Assembly: GCA_900074885.1 (NCBI GenBank)
Contig: FJUW01000022.1
Span: forward strand, 434,001 to 498,000
Direction: 5' to 3'
DNA: 64,000 nucleotides
DNA from: Rhynchosporium graminicola
Taxonomy: Eukaryota; Ascomycota; Leotiomycetes; Helotiales; Ploettnerulaceae
The notes beneath the pieces were generated by a model that saw only the letters and a program-made list of their open reading frames with translations, was not told where the DNA came from and did no database searches. A program made the translations under genes and the position numbers. Below, piece after piece: positions 37,519 to 48,159 of this stretch; position 1 is the first letter of the stretch, and every line of letters begins with the position of its first letter.

Positions 37519-38257
37519 TCAGTATCTCTTCCTCGTCGGCTCCGGACTAGGACTCCTACTCGCGCTCCTCTCATCCCTACCTCTCAACCTCAACCACTTC
37601 TTCGTGCTAAGCTCAATCTCCCTGTCCAGTTCCGGGCTCGGGTTCTTCCTATGAATGAAATTGCAGAAACCACCACGGACACAGCCTTCACCACTATTCA
37701 ATCTGCAGCAGGCCTCGCGGAAATCAGTGACCGGGGACAGCTCGCAGTAGATAGGCCGCGCGGCGTACCAGCGCGAGTTTAGGGCGTCGCAGGCTTTTTG
37801 GGCGGAGTCTTCGTATTTGAAGCGCGCGTAGACGTTGCCGATGAGATCTAGGGTGAGGTGTCAGTAAATCTTTGAGCATAGACACATCGCGAAGGAAAAT
37901 ATTGCATCTCAAAAGGAAAAACAGGAAATATTAGAGAACTGGGAAGGGAGACATACGATCATTCGAATTATCACAAACAACCACCTCCTCAATCTCCCCA
38001 AATTTGCACATCTCGCACCAGAAGTCCTCGTAGAAAGCGTCAAAGTGGTTCTGCAGCTGGCTGGCATTCATCTTGTTCTTCGGGTCGTACGCGGGGTTCT
38101 GGTATAGGTTGGGCAGGAGGATGGTTTGGGAGTATGAGGGCTTGACGTGCTTGCGCGAGCAGCGGTCGCCGTGCCGGCACGCGCCAATCTTGTAATAGAA
38201 GGAGCAGTTGACTTTATCGGCTTCGGTACCGAAGATGCTGGCGAGGTAGTTTGCCAT
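37519..38257 (-). CDS. uaf2: U2 snRNP auxiliary factor small subunit (U2AF35/U2AF23)
   Basis: Two exons, 37957-38257 and 37519-37847, with a 109-bp intron, encode 209 aa, close to fission yeast U2AF23. The order is: first CCCH zinc finger (C18-x8-C27-x5-C33-x3-H37), a U2AF-homology RRM (from SQTILLPNLYQNPAYDP through NDHLIGNVYARFKYEDSA), a second CCCH finger (near residues 150-172, NSGEGCVRGGFCNFIH), and a short Arg/Ser tail (ERSASRSPSPEPTRKRY). The protein recognises the AG at the 3' splice site together with the large U2AF subunit, in the nucleus. Every key residue I can check is present. Confidence 0.97.
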
Positions 38258-39047
38258 GGTAAGAAGGGGTGAGAGGTGTTGAGGTGAGGCTTTGCGATGT
38301 TGATTATTGAGGTGGAATGAGGGCGTAAGATAGATTCAAGGCTGGAGGTGGATTTGCGCTCGTCCGGGTTTTGTGATTCTTGGATTCGAGTGTATGCGCC
38401 TTGGTCTGTAGGAAACTTGAACTTGGGGAAGTTTTGGTGGTTGCTCGTGAGGTTGTTCTTGGGAAATGATTCTTGGCGGGCAAAAAGCTCAAGGTTAATC
38501 TGGAGGAGCTTCAATCAGGCTAGTCTCGAAAGGCTGTAGCGCCCAGAAGCGAGCATGACTAAACGTTTGTTTACTTGAGTGGATGCTTCGAGAACTGCTT
38601 CTGTGCTCGATCTGAGAAAGTCTTGTAGCATCCCTGTTAAGAGAAAAATTATAGACGTTCAAATCTAGAGTCGTTTGGTTTCTATAGGAGTTTACATATA
38701 TTGCAATTTGAGGTCACAACATTATCATAGGACATCAATGGTTCTTGAAAGTGAAGTTCAATTCGCACCTACAAAGCTGCTCCCTTCCATGATGTACGCC
38801 ACGGATCGTCATATTGAAAGCCTCCGATCGTTCATCATCCACCTGAAGCATAAAAAAACAAACCATGAACTTTTCCCGCCTGTAGAGGTCTTCGCAAAAA
38901 AAGCATCGAAGGCCTTCAGACTCGCACCATTCAACTGAACCATAAAATCCAAACCATGAACCTTCCCGCCCGTGATGGTCTTCGCAAATGAAAGATCAAA
39001 ATCTTCTGACCATTCAACTTGCATCTGAAGCATAAAGAATCAAGCCA
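38258..39047. other. intergenic with imperfect ~85-95-bp tandem copies at its right side
   Basis: Upstream of U2AF and downstream of the DUF4185-like gene. The tandem copies are listed separately. The ORF at 38348-38514 is the shadow of the U2AF leader. Confidence 0.5.
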
Positions 39048-39065
39048 TTATGTTTCACGCCATCC
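38837..39065. repeat. imperfect tandem repeat reaching into the end of the DUF4185-like gene
   Basis: Three related units of about 85-95 bp start near 38837, 38931 and 39014. Shared blocks are CTGAAGCATAAA or CTGAACCATAAA, AAACCATGAAC, TTCCCGCC, GGTCTTCGCAAA and CCATTCAACT. The right-most unit is only partial and crosses the stop codon (39048) of the gene on the minus strand. The units have diverged by substitutions and small indels. Confidence 0.65.
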
Positions 39066-40562
39066 TCCGACAATCGCCAATCGTAACTGTGCCATCATGA
39101 CTTCTCCGGTCATGCCACCTTCGGACCACGAAATCACGAGATCTCTGTATACAATTAGTTCTGATCGGCGTGTTCATGATAATAGTGTAGCATACCCATC
39201 TAAGCAAGTGTCTCTGACCCAAGGATGCGGATAGACACAGTAAGCATAGCCGCCCGGCTGCTGACGAGAATCGAGTGGGTAGAGGTCGTAATTGAGAGTT
39301 TTAATGTCCCATGGACCCTATGACTTGTCAACACCAGCTTTCTCCCAGCTTATGAAAGCTCTCAGGCACATGAAATGTACTTACGACTGGCGATATGGCA
39401 CGTCCCATCTGAACCTTGTTGTCGCCTTGACCATTGCAACCAATGAAGACCCACTTGTACTTGCTGTGCTTTCCAAACATCTTGCTCTTGAAGACTGCGC
39501 CGTGTTGAATGTCACGCATAACATCGACGGACCGGTAGAGATTGTCAACCCATTTAACCCAGCCACTGCCTTTCCAAAATTCGTAGCAGTCTCGTGAAGT
39601 GACCTGATCGACCTTCACTCTGGCGACGTGGATGCTCTTGTTTTGGTCGTTGACCTGACCGTACAAGTAGATGTATCCCTTGCTGCGAACTGCCGACATA
39701 GATCCATATCGAGCCTCGTTGGTCTGGCAAGATGTCAGCCTTGAATTTCATCTTTCCAGGCTTTTCAACGTGACGTGTGCACATGTGTAGGAGGCTCAGA
39801 AGGGGTTACTTACGTTAAAAAGCCTGTAACTGTCGCCGAATTTGACTCTTGTTGCAGTTACACGCTTGGAGACAGTATCATACTCGATCTTTGCAAGTCC
39901 AGTGTAGTTGTATACGGGGATTGCTGCACCAGAAACGACCTGGCGGTCTTCGTACCAAGTCCATCCGGAGATCAGAACGCTTCCAGGATCAGACGTCTCG
40001 ATAATTCCACTGAACGACCACGCCAGCTTCTGTTGCACGACCCATCCAGGGATGAGGCTTTTTACCATGCCATTGTGCTGGTGGCTCTTGTAAGCGGACT
40101 TGGTGCAGTCGAAGGGGTTGGTGGTGGAGGAGCAGGTGTTGCGGGTCAGCCCGAGGAAGTTGCCGGCATGATCGTGAGAGAATGTATCTCCCCATCTGAA
40201 GTAAACAATAAGCGTCAGTCAGATCACATCGATCTAAGGGCCTTATGATGTATCAGGAAGCTCAAGAACTCGGAAATCTTAAAGACTTCTAGAAATCACA
40301 CAATGGAAATGGATTTTACTTACTGGAACAGCACATGCCCATTGGAGAGCATTGTTGATCGACCGATATCCCGAGGATACCACTTTCCGCTCTCTGATTT
40401 CGTCAATTGATTGCCTGTCAGTAGCCTTTATTGACAAAACTTACTGTCCCGATGTGCCCCGCAGGGGACTGGATAATCAACCCGCGGTGGCCAGGCCACC
40501 GCTCCTCTCTTTTCCTTCTCCTCCACCAGCTTTCTCACCGAAGATATAAAGCGAGACACCAT
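39048..40562 (-). CDS. DUF4185-like protein of unknown function
   Basis: Six exons join in phase: 40445-40562, 40324-40393, 39814-40195, 39385-39723, 39196-39317 and 39048-39144, giving 375 aa. The pattern resembles DUF4185 proteins, which are predicted beta-propeller-like: GKWYPRDIGRSTMLSNGHVL, FQWGDTFSHDHAGNF, VLISGWTWYEDRQV, GSMSAVRSKGYIYLYG, YWKPHPWV-type block (YCVYPHPWVRDT) and LVISWSEGG. The function is unknown; some members sit near carbohydrate enzymes. Unlike many bacterial members it has no signal peptide: the start MVSRFISSVRKLVEEKEKRG is charged and helical, so a cytosolic place is likely. The leader on the coding strand is rich in CAA and CAG triplets (40575-40620). Confidence 0.75.
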
Positions 40563-43500
40563 TGCGCTTGTTACTGCTGCTGTTGGTGTTGTTATTGTTG
40601 TTGTTGTTTCTGTGATGTTCTTGCGGAAGGCGAGTGCGAGGAAGTATCAACAAACCTCACCTGCAGGGCGGTGAGTTCTGCCACGTGGGCCCAGTCGACC
40701 AGGTGACTGTCTCGAAGGCTTACTTAACTTTCTTGCTTCGAGAATCAGTCATTTGATAATCAAAATGATATAGCAAGCTTATGTTCTTCGAAAGTGTTGG
40801 CAAAAGTACGATTTTGTCACTAAGCGAGAATTGGAAATTAGCCGAGCGCCTCCCCTTGTGCTTTCAACCTCTCTTGGCCACTTTCTTGTCCTTATTTGTA
40901 CTAGCAAAGCTTAAGTAAATTCTTTTAGTACGATTCGAATACTAAGAGCATCTATAGCTTTATTGCTTTGAACTGAAAGGGTAATGACATAAGATGGATT
41001 AAGTATGAATAAAACAAATTAGTTCTCTGACTAAGGAACGCTCATATAGTTCATATACTAAAGTCTAATCCTAAGGCTATAGCGACAATGATCCAGGGTA
41101 TATAGGTACCATAACGAATACCATCGCCAGCTTACTGATTCCTGTGTCCCAGAAGCTATTTTATATTTGCTTTAAGTAAACTTGACGCCCCTATGTATTA
41201 GAGTAGTAATACTAATGTTATATTGAAGTACTAAGCAAGAGTATCATATTCAAAAAGAATTTTGCAAAAGTTTAGCTTCCATATGGTCCGTGTTTATTCA
41301 CAGTTACCTTATTCCCGCGTAGGCTGCGGCATGGAGCACCATGGGTGGTAAGTATAAAATAAAACCCACCCATACGCCCCATGGGTTTTAGAGAGGATTT
41401 TCCACCCTACCCATAGGTAGTCTACCCATGGGTCATGGGAGTGGCAAAAACCCATAGGTTTTTTATTTCTCGTAATTGAACGGATATCCCTAGTTATTTA
41501 TGAAATATATGAGAAATATACGACTTTTGAAGACTAGAAAACTCATGAGCACCTATGAAATATCCATGGGTTTTCCTCTCTAGTACAAACCCACCTATGG
41601 GTTTTACACTTCTGTTAAAATCCACCCGTGGGTGCCTCAAGCCATGGGTGGGTTTTTCGAAAAATCCCAGAACCAATGCCGTAGCCTAACTCAAGGTTAT
41701 TCGTGAGATCAGCCTTAAATTCATACTTAGAAGTACAAAAAGGATGCCTTTACTTTGCAACGCTGTAGGAGAGAATCTTGCCTAGGGGTCTTGACTTTCA
41801 TTTCCAATGATATCATCTCTATAGTATATCATATTCCTGCCTGAGTCTGCTAACTAATTTCAGACTCTATATTTATGAAACTATCTGAGTTAAGACTAGA
41901 TTATCAGATTTATTATACTTTCGATCTAGTTAAAAACTTAGGTATTGATATTTTTAATCCGACTTAGATCCTAGTATTTTATAAGTTAATATTATGTTTT
42001 ATAGTTACTATCTGCCCTTAATAATAGATATCTTGATTATCTACTCTTAAATTAAAAGTTACTTAATATATAGAATTAGTCCTTAATATTATCTTACTAT
42101 ATTCTTTATCTCTTCTTAGGGAGGATATCCTAGAGATAGCTTACTGCTAGCGAAGCGAGTGATAACGATCTGGCGGAAAGCTGAGATAATTTAGTAATAT
42201 CATATATAGCGACTTATTTATAAGGAAAAATATATGCAATATGGGTATTATAACGCTCCTAGACCTTATACTTCCCGCTTTCATCACACGCTTCAATTCC
42301 GCTTACTACTAATGAAACTCGCCTTCCCTAAGTTCTTTATATTCATGCTAGTATTCTTAGTCGCCTAGCTCAAGGTAGATGTCCATGTCAACCTGCAGCT
42401 GCAGACTAATGGATCGCTTATAATCCAGAGTGTGCATGAAATAGACGTCTGGTTTTGCGACATGGCTATACTGTAGCTTTAAGGTTGTTGATATCGATGG
42501 TGTTGAAGACATGTCGCTGTTCGGTTGTGAGGCCGAAATGCTATTCGGGTGCGAAATCAAATGTGGGTTTAAGGAGAGAGTGGTAAGTATACCGGCGTCA
42601 GAGGCAAATAGTTAGATAGAAAAAACCTCGGACGAGGTCGGACGAGGATGTACTTCGTCAAGTAGGCTCTATAAAAACAAAGTTAGAAGATCAAGTCCTT
42701 TCCAATTGGTATCAGAAGGTAGTTAAGTAATTAGGGGCTTGGGGCCCTTCTCAACGACCAGGTTCTGGAAATTAAATAGGACATAGAATGATAGACTTTG
42801 CATGACTTACTCCATCGCAAATTAGGCACCCACGCGGATTCATGTGTCAGGTCCTACACATGTGATTCTGGAGAATCATAACCGATACTTTTCATGCCGT
42901 CTACTTGCTTTCCAGCTCCACTGCTATTTGAGAGAAGAAATTCAACAGGATATTTTATCCGGCTTTCGTAATAGTTCTCGCATAGTTTCTCCTTCTATTT
43001 TTCAAGGCTTTCATTTAAAGATAGTCTGAAGCGGTAGTGAAGAAAGCTATTCATGTCGTAGAGCTTACAATGTCATAAGTCGGAAAGATTGCGCTCCTCG
43101 ATCAAGCTTCGACCTCAGGACTAGCTCATATCCAGGGGTAGGGGAGGCCATGGCGCTTGCTTTCCCCCTTTCTAGCCTTTTTGCCTTTTCTTTATAGAAG
43201 TGGCTTACGATCTTCAGCCACGTCTTACCTTTCTAGCTGCACGTGCGCGCTTCGGCCTATGGTACCAGGGAGTTCTGACAGAACGGGATTTACGGAATAT
43301 TATTAAACTCAACCGGAACGTGTATATTACTCTCTTTTGTTTTTATTACAAGTACAAGGCTATAACGACACAAGACTCAAGGCAGTATACGAGTGAAGAC
43401 AATTAAGTATAAAGGGTGAGAGCGATTGAGGACTGCTCCACACCTTTGCCATCAACCAGCCCAGCGTGATTCTACCCAGGTCGCAAACAACGAAACCACC

Positions 43501-43606
43501 GAGATGCCGCGAGTCTTCCCTCTGCACACCTACAACACCGCTATCGGTTTTAACAATTCCGTCATAAACAGACTCTAGTCTGTGTTATGCTCGACAATAT
43601 TCATAA
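40563..43606. other. AT-rich gene-free block
   Basis: About 3 kb, strongly AT-rich from 40.9 to 42.3 kb, without a supported gene. It contains the MITE-like element at 41322-41686. The stretch 41.8-42.3 kb is rich in TTAATA-like words, which fits an old transposon remnant decayed by C-to-T mutation (RIP-like); this is inference from composition only. Confidence 0.5.
41322..41686. mobile_element. MITE-like element with terminal inverted repeats and TA target duplication
   Basis: The left end reads GGCTGCGGCATG and the right end, on the other strand, GGCTACGGCATTG, with TA directly outside both ends. That is the pattern of a non-autonomous Tc1/mariner-type element. The 365-bp interior has no transposase; it holds about eight copies, perfect or near-perfect, of the palindromic word CCCATGGGT (for example near 41349, 41388, 41432, 41565, 41596, 41626 and 41643), in AT-rich surroundings. 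Confidence 0.6.
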
Positions 43607-45660
43607 ATGATGACAACCTGCGCTTCGCCTCATTTCAAGACTCTGATCTCCCCAGAAGTCAATCACACCGATCACGTTGCCCACTGGGACTACGTATTCG
43701 AAGCTGGCCAGAGAGAGATCAAAGTGACTGGAAGTACAATCGTTACTCAAGGTCAACCCGACTTGTTTGAAGGATCAACCAGGAGCAGCCGATCTGTTGA
43801 GTCCTTTGACACAGATCGGGAATCCGTAGAACTACTTGTTGGCTTCGAAAATGACCCTCTCATACCGAGTACCGAACAGATCAATCACACTTTCCTGCGA
43901 ACCCAAAAGATCTGGGAAAGATATCTCGCTTGCGCCAACTCACTGCCCTCCGGTTGTGTTGCAGCTGCGGTCTTGAAGCCGGCTGTTTTATTGCACCAAA
44001 TCCCGCGTCTTCCCCGGCATCTGCCCAGAAAGAGGAGCATCACAGGAGAGTCAGTATGGCACGTTCCAAACCCTGAGCTGCTCCCATCTTCAGATGCTGA
44101 GGAATGGGACCCAGATCATGTTCATGGTGTGAAAAAGACGTTTCTCCTATCAGTATCTACACCTACGGAGTTTCGAATCTCAGTCCAACCCAGCTTCCGA
44201 CTCAACGACACGCAATCAAACGGTATTGCTATACTCGTGCCATTATGGTCCTACATTTTTACTGTGAGATTCCTGGAAATGCAAAACCGATCAATATGGT
44301 ACTCCAGCAACCAATTGATCCCGATCCTTGTAAAGAGGTACCGACCTCAGCCTGACGACATTGTCATTCATCTAGGTACCGCTTCAAGAGACCTGATCAG
44401 GTGGCTCTGTGCTATCCTAGCACCAGACTTAGGATGGTCTATCACAGGCCGCCTTCCTCCATGGACCGCACATTATCACAACGAGACTAAGTTTGTCGTC
44501 ACTGTAGATGCACCTTTCACTTTTGGAGATCATGACGTTCCTCCCTCTTCGCACACTGCGGCAAACATTCTCATTGAATTTTGTACTTTGTTTGGCTTCG
44601 AGTCTCCTGTGGATGGTGAAAACTCTTGTTTATCATTTCAACAAGTCACAGTAGCCTTCCTAGCTGCTTTAATACTGCCGTTCTACAACGCTCTGGATCT
44701 GAAACCACAGCTTCCGCTGCCAAGGCTCATCAGTAACCACGGAACAAGCTCAGAATCTCTTCAGTTTGTTCAAGATTATGTCAATGACCTTCCATACTAC
44801 ATGACTCTGAGCATACATCCAGGATCTGTAGGATCTGCAATTTGGAGCATGTTCTGGGAACCCGGAATCAATTGCAACATCGTCAGTGCTTGGTTTGTTG
44901 CAATACAGGAAGTTTTGCGGCCTACTATAAAGGCTGGCGATATGGATATCCTCGCGAGGGTATTTATTACCCGTCGAATGCAAGCGGCCCTCCTCTGGCT
45001 TGGTGTTTTGGTAATGGGTGACACTACAATCCTGACTATGTTAGTTTCTTACCTTGAAACTCACCAAGAGCGGGAGAATTTTGGTTCATGGTCGGGGCCT
45101 GATATAGACGTCGCTGCCTGGACTGGTTCAAAGCAGTCCTTTTAGATGAAGAACTAATAGGAACCTATGAGGGACTCTCTGCGCAAGTGCCACGATCCGA
45201 CCTCATTCGTCATCGCTTCAACTTTCGACTCGGCGACCATGAAATGCCCTGTTTTGGTTGGGAACCTGTTGGCCACGTGTCGAAGCAAGATATCGAGCCA
45301 GAATTATGGCCAAAATTGGAGGCTGGATGCTCGCGAGAATACAAGCAATGGATCTGGTGGCTTCCACGCACAGGAGCTAAAGGATCACCCCAAGTCATCG
45401 AACCACATATCGACAAAGGTTACTCTCGCAACACTTCCCAACACAGGCGAAACTGTCCCGACGAAACAAATCAAGAAAGCGATAATATAGATATTCCAGA
45501 TGGATTTACTTGCAAAGTCAGCCTCGCGCCTTCAAAGATGGCGACCTTCCATATAGTCTCGTTCGGTTCGAAGGATGCTTCTGGGGACATGTATCTTGAA
45601 GCTATGGTGATTCCAAATGTCAGGAATCATCCCTGGATGGCAGATTCTCGAGGAATATAA
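43607..45660 (+). pseudogene. conserved-looking protein gene broken by a single-base frameshift
   Basis: An intronless frame of 512 codons ends at 45145 (…AAWTGSKQSF, stop), and the next frame carries straight on (LLDEELIGTYEGL…) to a stop at 45660. The change falls in the T-run at 45140-45143; a single missing T would account for it, and the full length would then be 684 aa with no other break. The two halves read as one protein: both have mixed, globular composition with many Trp (WSITGRLPPW, GDHEMPCFGWEPVGH, YKQWIWWLPRTG). I do not recognise a domain; it looks like a fungal hypothetical family. Either a recent pseudogene or a homopolymer error in the assembly. Confidence 0.6.
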
Positions 45661-46333
45661 GTCGAAGTCACATCAAACAGGCATCCTTGAGAAGAATAAA
45701 TCGTGATGTATGTCAAAGGAAACAGGATATATCTTGTACCAATGATGCTCTCCTTTCCAGGTCGTGCCAACTCAGCTGGGATTTCATTTTTGCCCAAATT
45801 GCCACGTATAATAGACTCGCCCAGACTTCTTCCCAATGTATTCCAAGCACTTGTGTTTCTTGCCGTCGATTTTCCTAGTGCTTTTCTTCTAGTCACCGAC
45901 TTAAGTCTTGACATTGCCACCTTCTTCGTTCTGAAATAGTAAAACACCTTCTTCTTCTTCTCCTCTCTCACAGTAGCAACCAGAATTCCATTTAGAGAGG
46001 GAGGTTGACCAGTACTTGTGCTACTGCTTGGATGAGCAGTATCATCCTGCACCTCCTTCCCCTTGCCTTTCAATGAATACTAATAGCGTAAATTCCAATC
46101 TATGCCCGGTCAGCTTTTGTTCCTTACCGAGTGTGGCTGCCAGCGAGCCAGCTCAAAATGAATCTTGCGGTTTGGGGTCCATGGTCACGTGCTCGGGGGA
46201 ATGCCCTTATCCCGCTCATGGGCCTTTCAGAACGGAAAGACTCAAATCTCGGTAGAACATGCGCCCCGTGATAACTATAAGTAGTCCAAGCAAAGCGTTT
46301 TAACAAGTACCTTCGTCAGTTCGGTCGCTAAGG

Positions 46334-46523
46334 ATGGAGGAGACACTAGACGCAATGAGTGAGCAGCTGTGGAGTGCAAATTTGGATGATGCCGCGTTCG
46401 AGGCCCTGGCGACCCAAAACTCACGAGCTTTGGGCAAAAGTTGTTGTCCATAGGGCTTTAGAGAAGTCGTCTCAAGAGCTCTCTCAGTCAGAGGATTCTA
46501 TTCCCTCAACGCAAGAGGGGTAG
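46334..46523 (+). pseudogene. short coding scrap with a frame change
   Basis: An ATG at 46334 opens a 39-codon frame (MEETLDAMSEQLWSANLDDA…) that stops at 46453. The overlapping frame goes on with ALEKSSQELSQSEDSIPSTQ to a stop at 46523. The acidic, Ser/Gln-rich style is the same in both parts, which suggests a broken small gene or exon. No family is recognised. Confidence 0.25.
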
Positions 46524-47399
46524 ACGAAGCCTGTTAAAACAGTGAGCTGGTCGAGCTCAGGAAACCGCTGTGGCGAGAGTAGCGATTCAGGTGGCATCTG
46601 GTAGAAAATGAAGGAAAGCATGGGTTGACACGAATGAAGTTAAGACTACACTTGGTGGGATGTGGGGTTGATGCCACGTGATTTATTCTGTCCGATCTTC
46701 AGCGAGTCTGCAATCATCCAGCCTGGCTCAAAAACACGCACTCGGGATTTTTTCTACCACAGGGACCTCGCCTTATTCCAGGTTCATGTTTTAGACAAAG
46801 TTCCTCTGCCTGCTGTCAATTATGTTAACATTCAACGAACCGAGAGACAACACGTGCTGGTTCTTCAGTGGGTTCTCGCTGTAGGTGATAGGTATACTAC
46901 GACCCTCTACCGTTTTTCTTATGTTCTGTGAAGAAACTCATCAGCTTCTTCTTGGTTATTTTCGTATGTGGCGCCACGTTCGCATAATCTCTCTGTACAC
47001 CGGACATCTATGTGGCAAGCCTCCCATAGATTTAGTGCATATCGTCGCTCGGAAACACAGATGGCATTACAGGATACTTAACGCAGAGAAGCTCGACGAG
47101 TCTATATTCTTGACCCCAGCTAGTTGTCAATGACAAATATCTGATTGATGTTTGGCATGTCCCCAATCGAGAGAATTTTTCGGAAAGATGAGTGTATTTT
47201 GTAAATTCGCAGAGCTAGAAAGGTGTATCACATCTGAAAAGTGCACGGTTCAGGGCCAGTCCTCAGCTGCAAAACAACGACGGGATAGAAATAGCACAGC
47301 GACATTTTATACGCCTTAAGACTGTTGCGATTACATGCTGGTTGAAGTCAAGCCAAGTTTTGGTCACCTTCTTGGCTACCGTACTGTTTTGGCGAGAAA

Positions 47400-48159
47400 T
47401 TGTAAACAAACCGACCTTAGTTGAGGAGCATACAGCTCGCCTAATTGGGACGGTACACGTTTATCGACCACCAGAATGCCATGTAACTAAGCGACTTGCT
47501 GTTTAGAGTGCTCGAAGCTGTTTTCCTTATTTCGGCAAAGATGTAAATCCATCGAAAACCTCGAAGGAACTTCCAGCGGCATACATTCGTGCGACCATTT
47601 CTAAGGGCCGAAAAGACGAACACATTCAAATGCTAGCATTTGAGGGATTGCCTTACGGCTCTATCTGTCAACACTGGATTATGCCCTCACCAAGGCACAT
47701 ACGCAGCTACGTGAATAGCATAAGCAGACTTTGCAATCAAATCACATTCTCTGTAAAAGCCTGGGTCATATTACTGGTACGCTTTTACTCCAAGAAGACA
47801 TATTTTGACATTGAGTCTGGACTTCCAGCCATGGATTTTTGAGAGCGCAATTGCCTTTTTGAAGGGATGTGATCCAAGTAAGGTTCTCACAAGTACCAGA
47901 TTGAATATAAGAGTTTATAGAGCCGAAAGGTAAGGCTCCTGCGGCAGTTGATGTCATTAGGCCAAATAGTCTAACGCCTTATTCTTCTCAAGTGTAGTCG
48001 AGGAAGCCGGAAAGTTAGAGGAGATCCACGATTATGAAACTTCAACTTGCGTTAAGCTGAAAAGAAAGTTCGAGACCGACGACAATAAGGAGACAAGTCG
48101 AAAAGAGCTAAAGAACAAGAATGAGCTGACCTGCGAGAAACGAGGACAGCAATTGCAGT
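47400..48159 (+). pseudogene. possible eroded gene fragment
   Basis: Coding-like pieces on the + strand: about 47390-47505 (LFWREIVNKPTLVEEHTARL), 47758-47842 (FYSKKTYFDIESGLPAMDF), then after a one-base change in a T-run the frame ESAIAFLKGCDPSKVLTSTR to about 47930. From there an intron-like stretch (GTAAGG … CTAAC … CAAG) joins in phase to a basic C-terminus (CVKLKRKFETDDNKETSRKE) that stops at 48159. Frames change without clean exon borders in the first half. I do not recognise a family. Confidence 0.25.

Noticed and set aside
45627..46073. 148-codon minus-strand frame
   Set aside because: It begins at a non-ATG codon, overlaps the 3' end of the broken gene and lacks a recognisable family; lysine-rich stretches follow from GAAGAA repeats.
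46688..46740. A frame reading LSDLQRVCNHPAWLKN, similar to a SNF2-helicase segment
   Set aside because: Only about 16 residues resemble the helicase pattern, with no other helicase motif nearby, so chance is the simpler reading.
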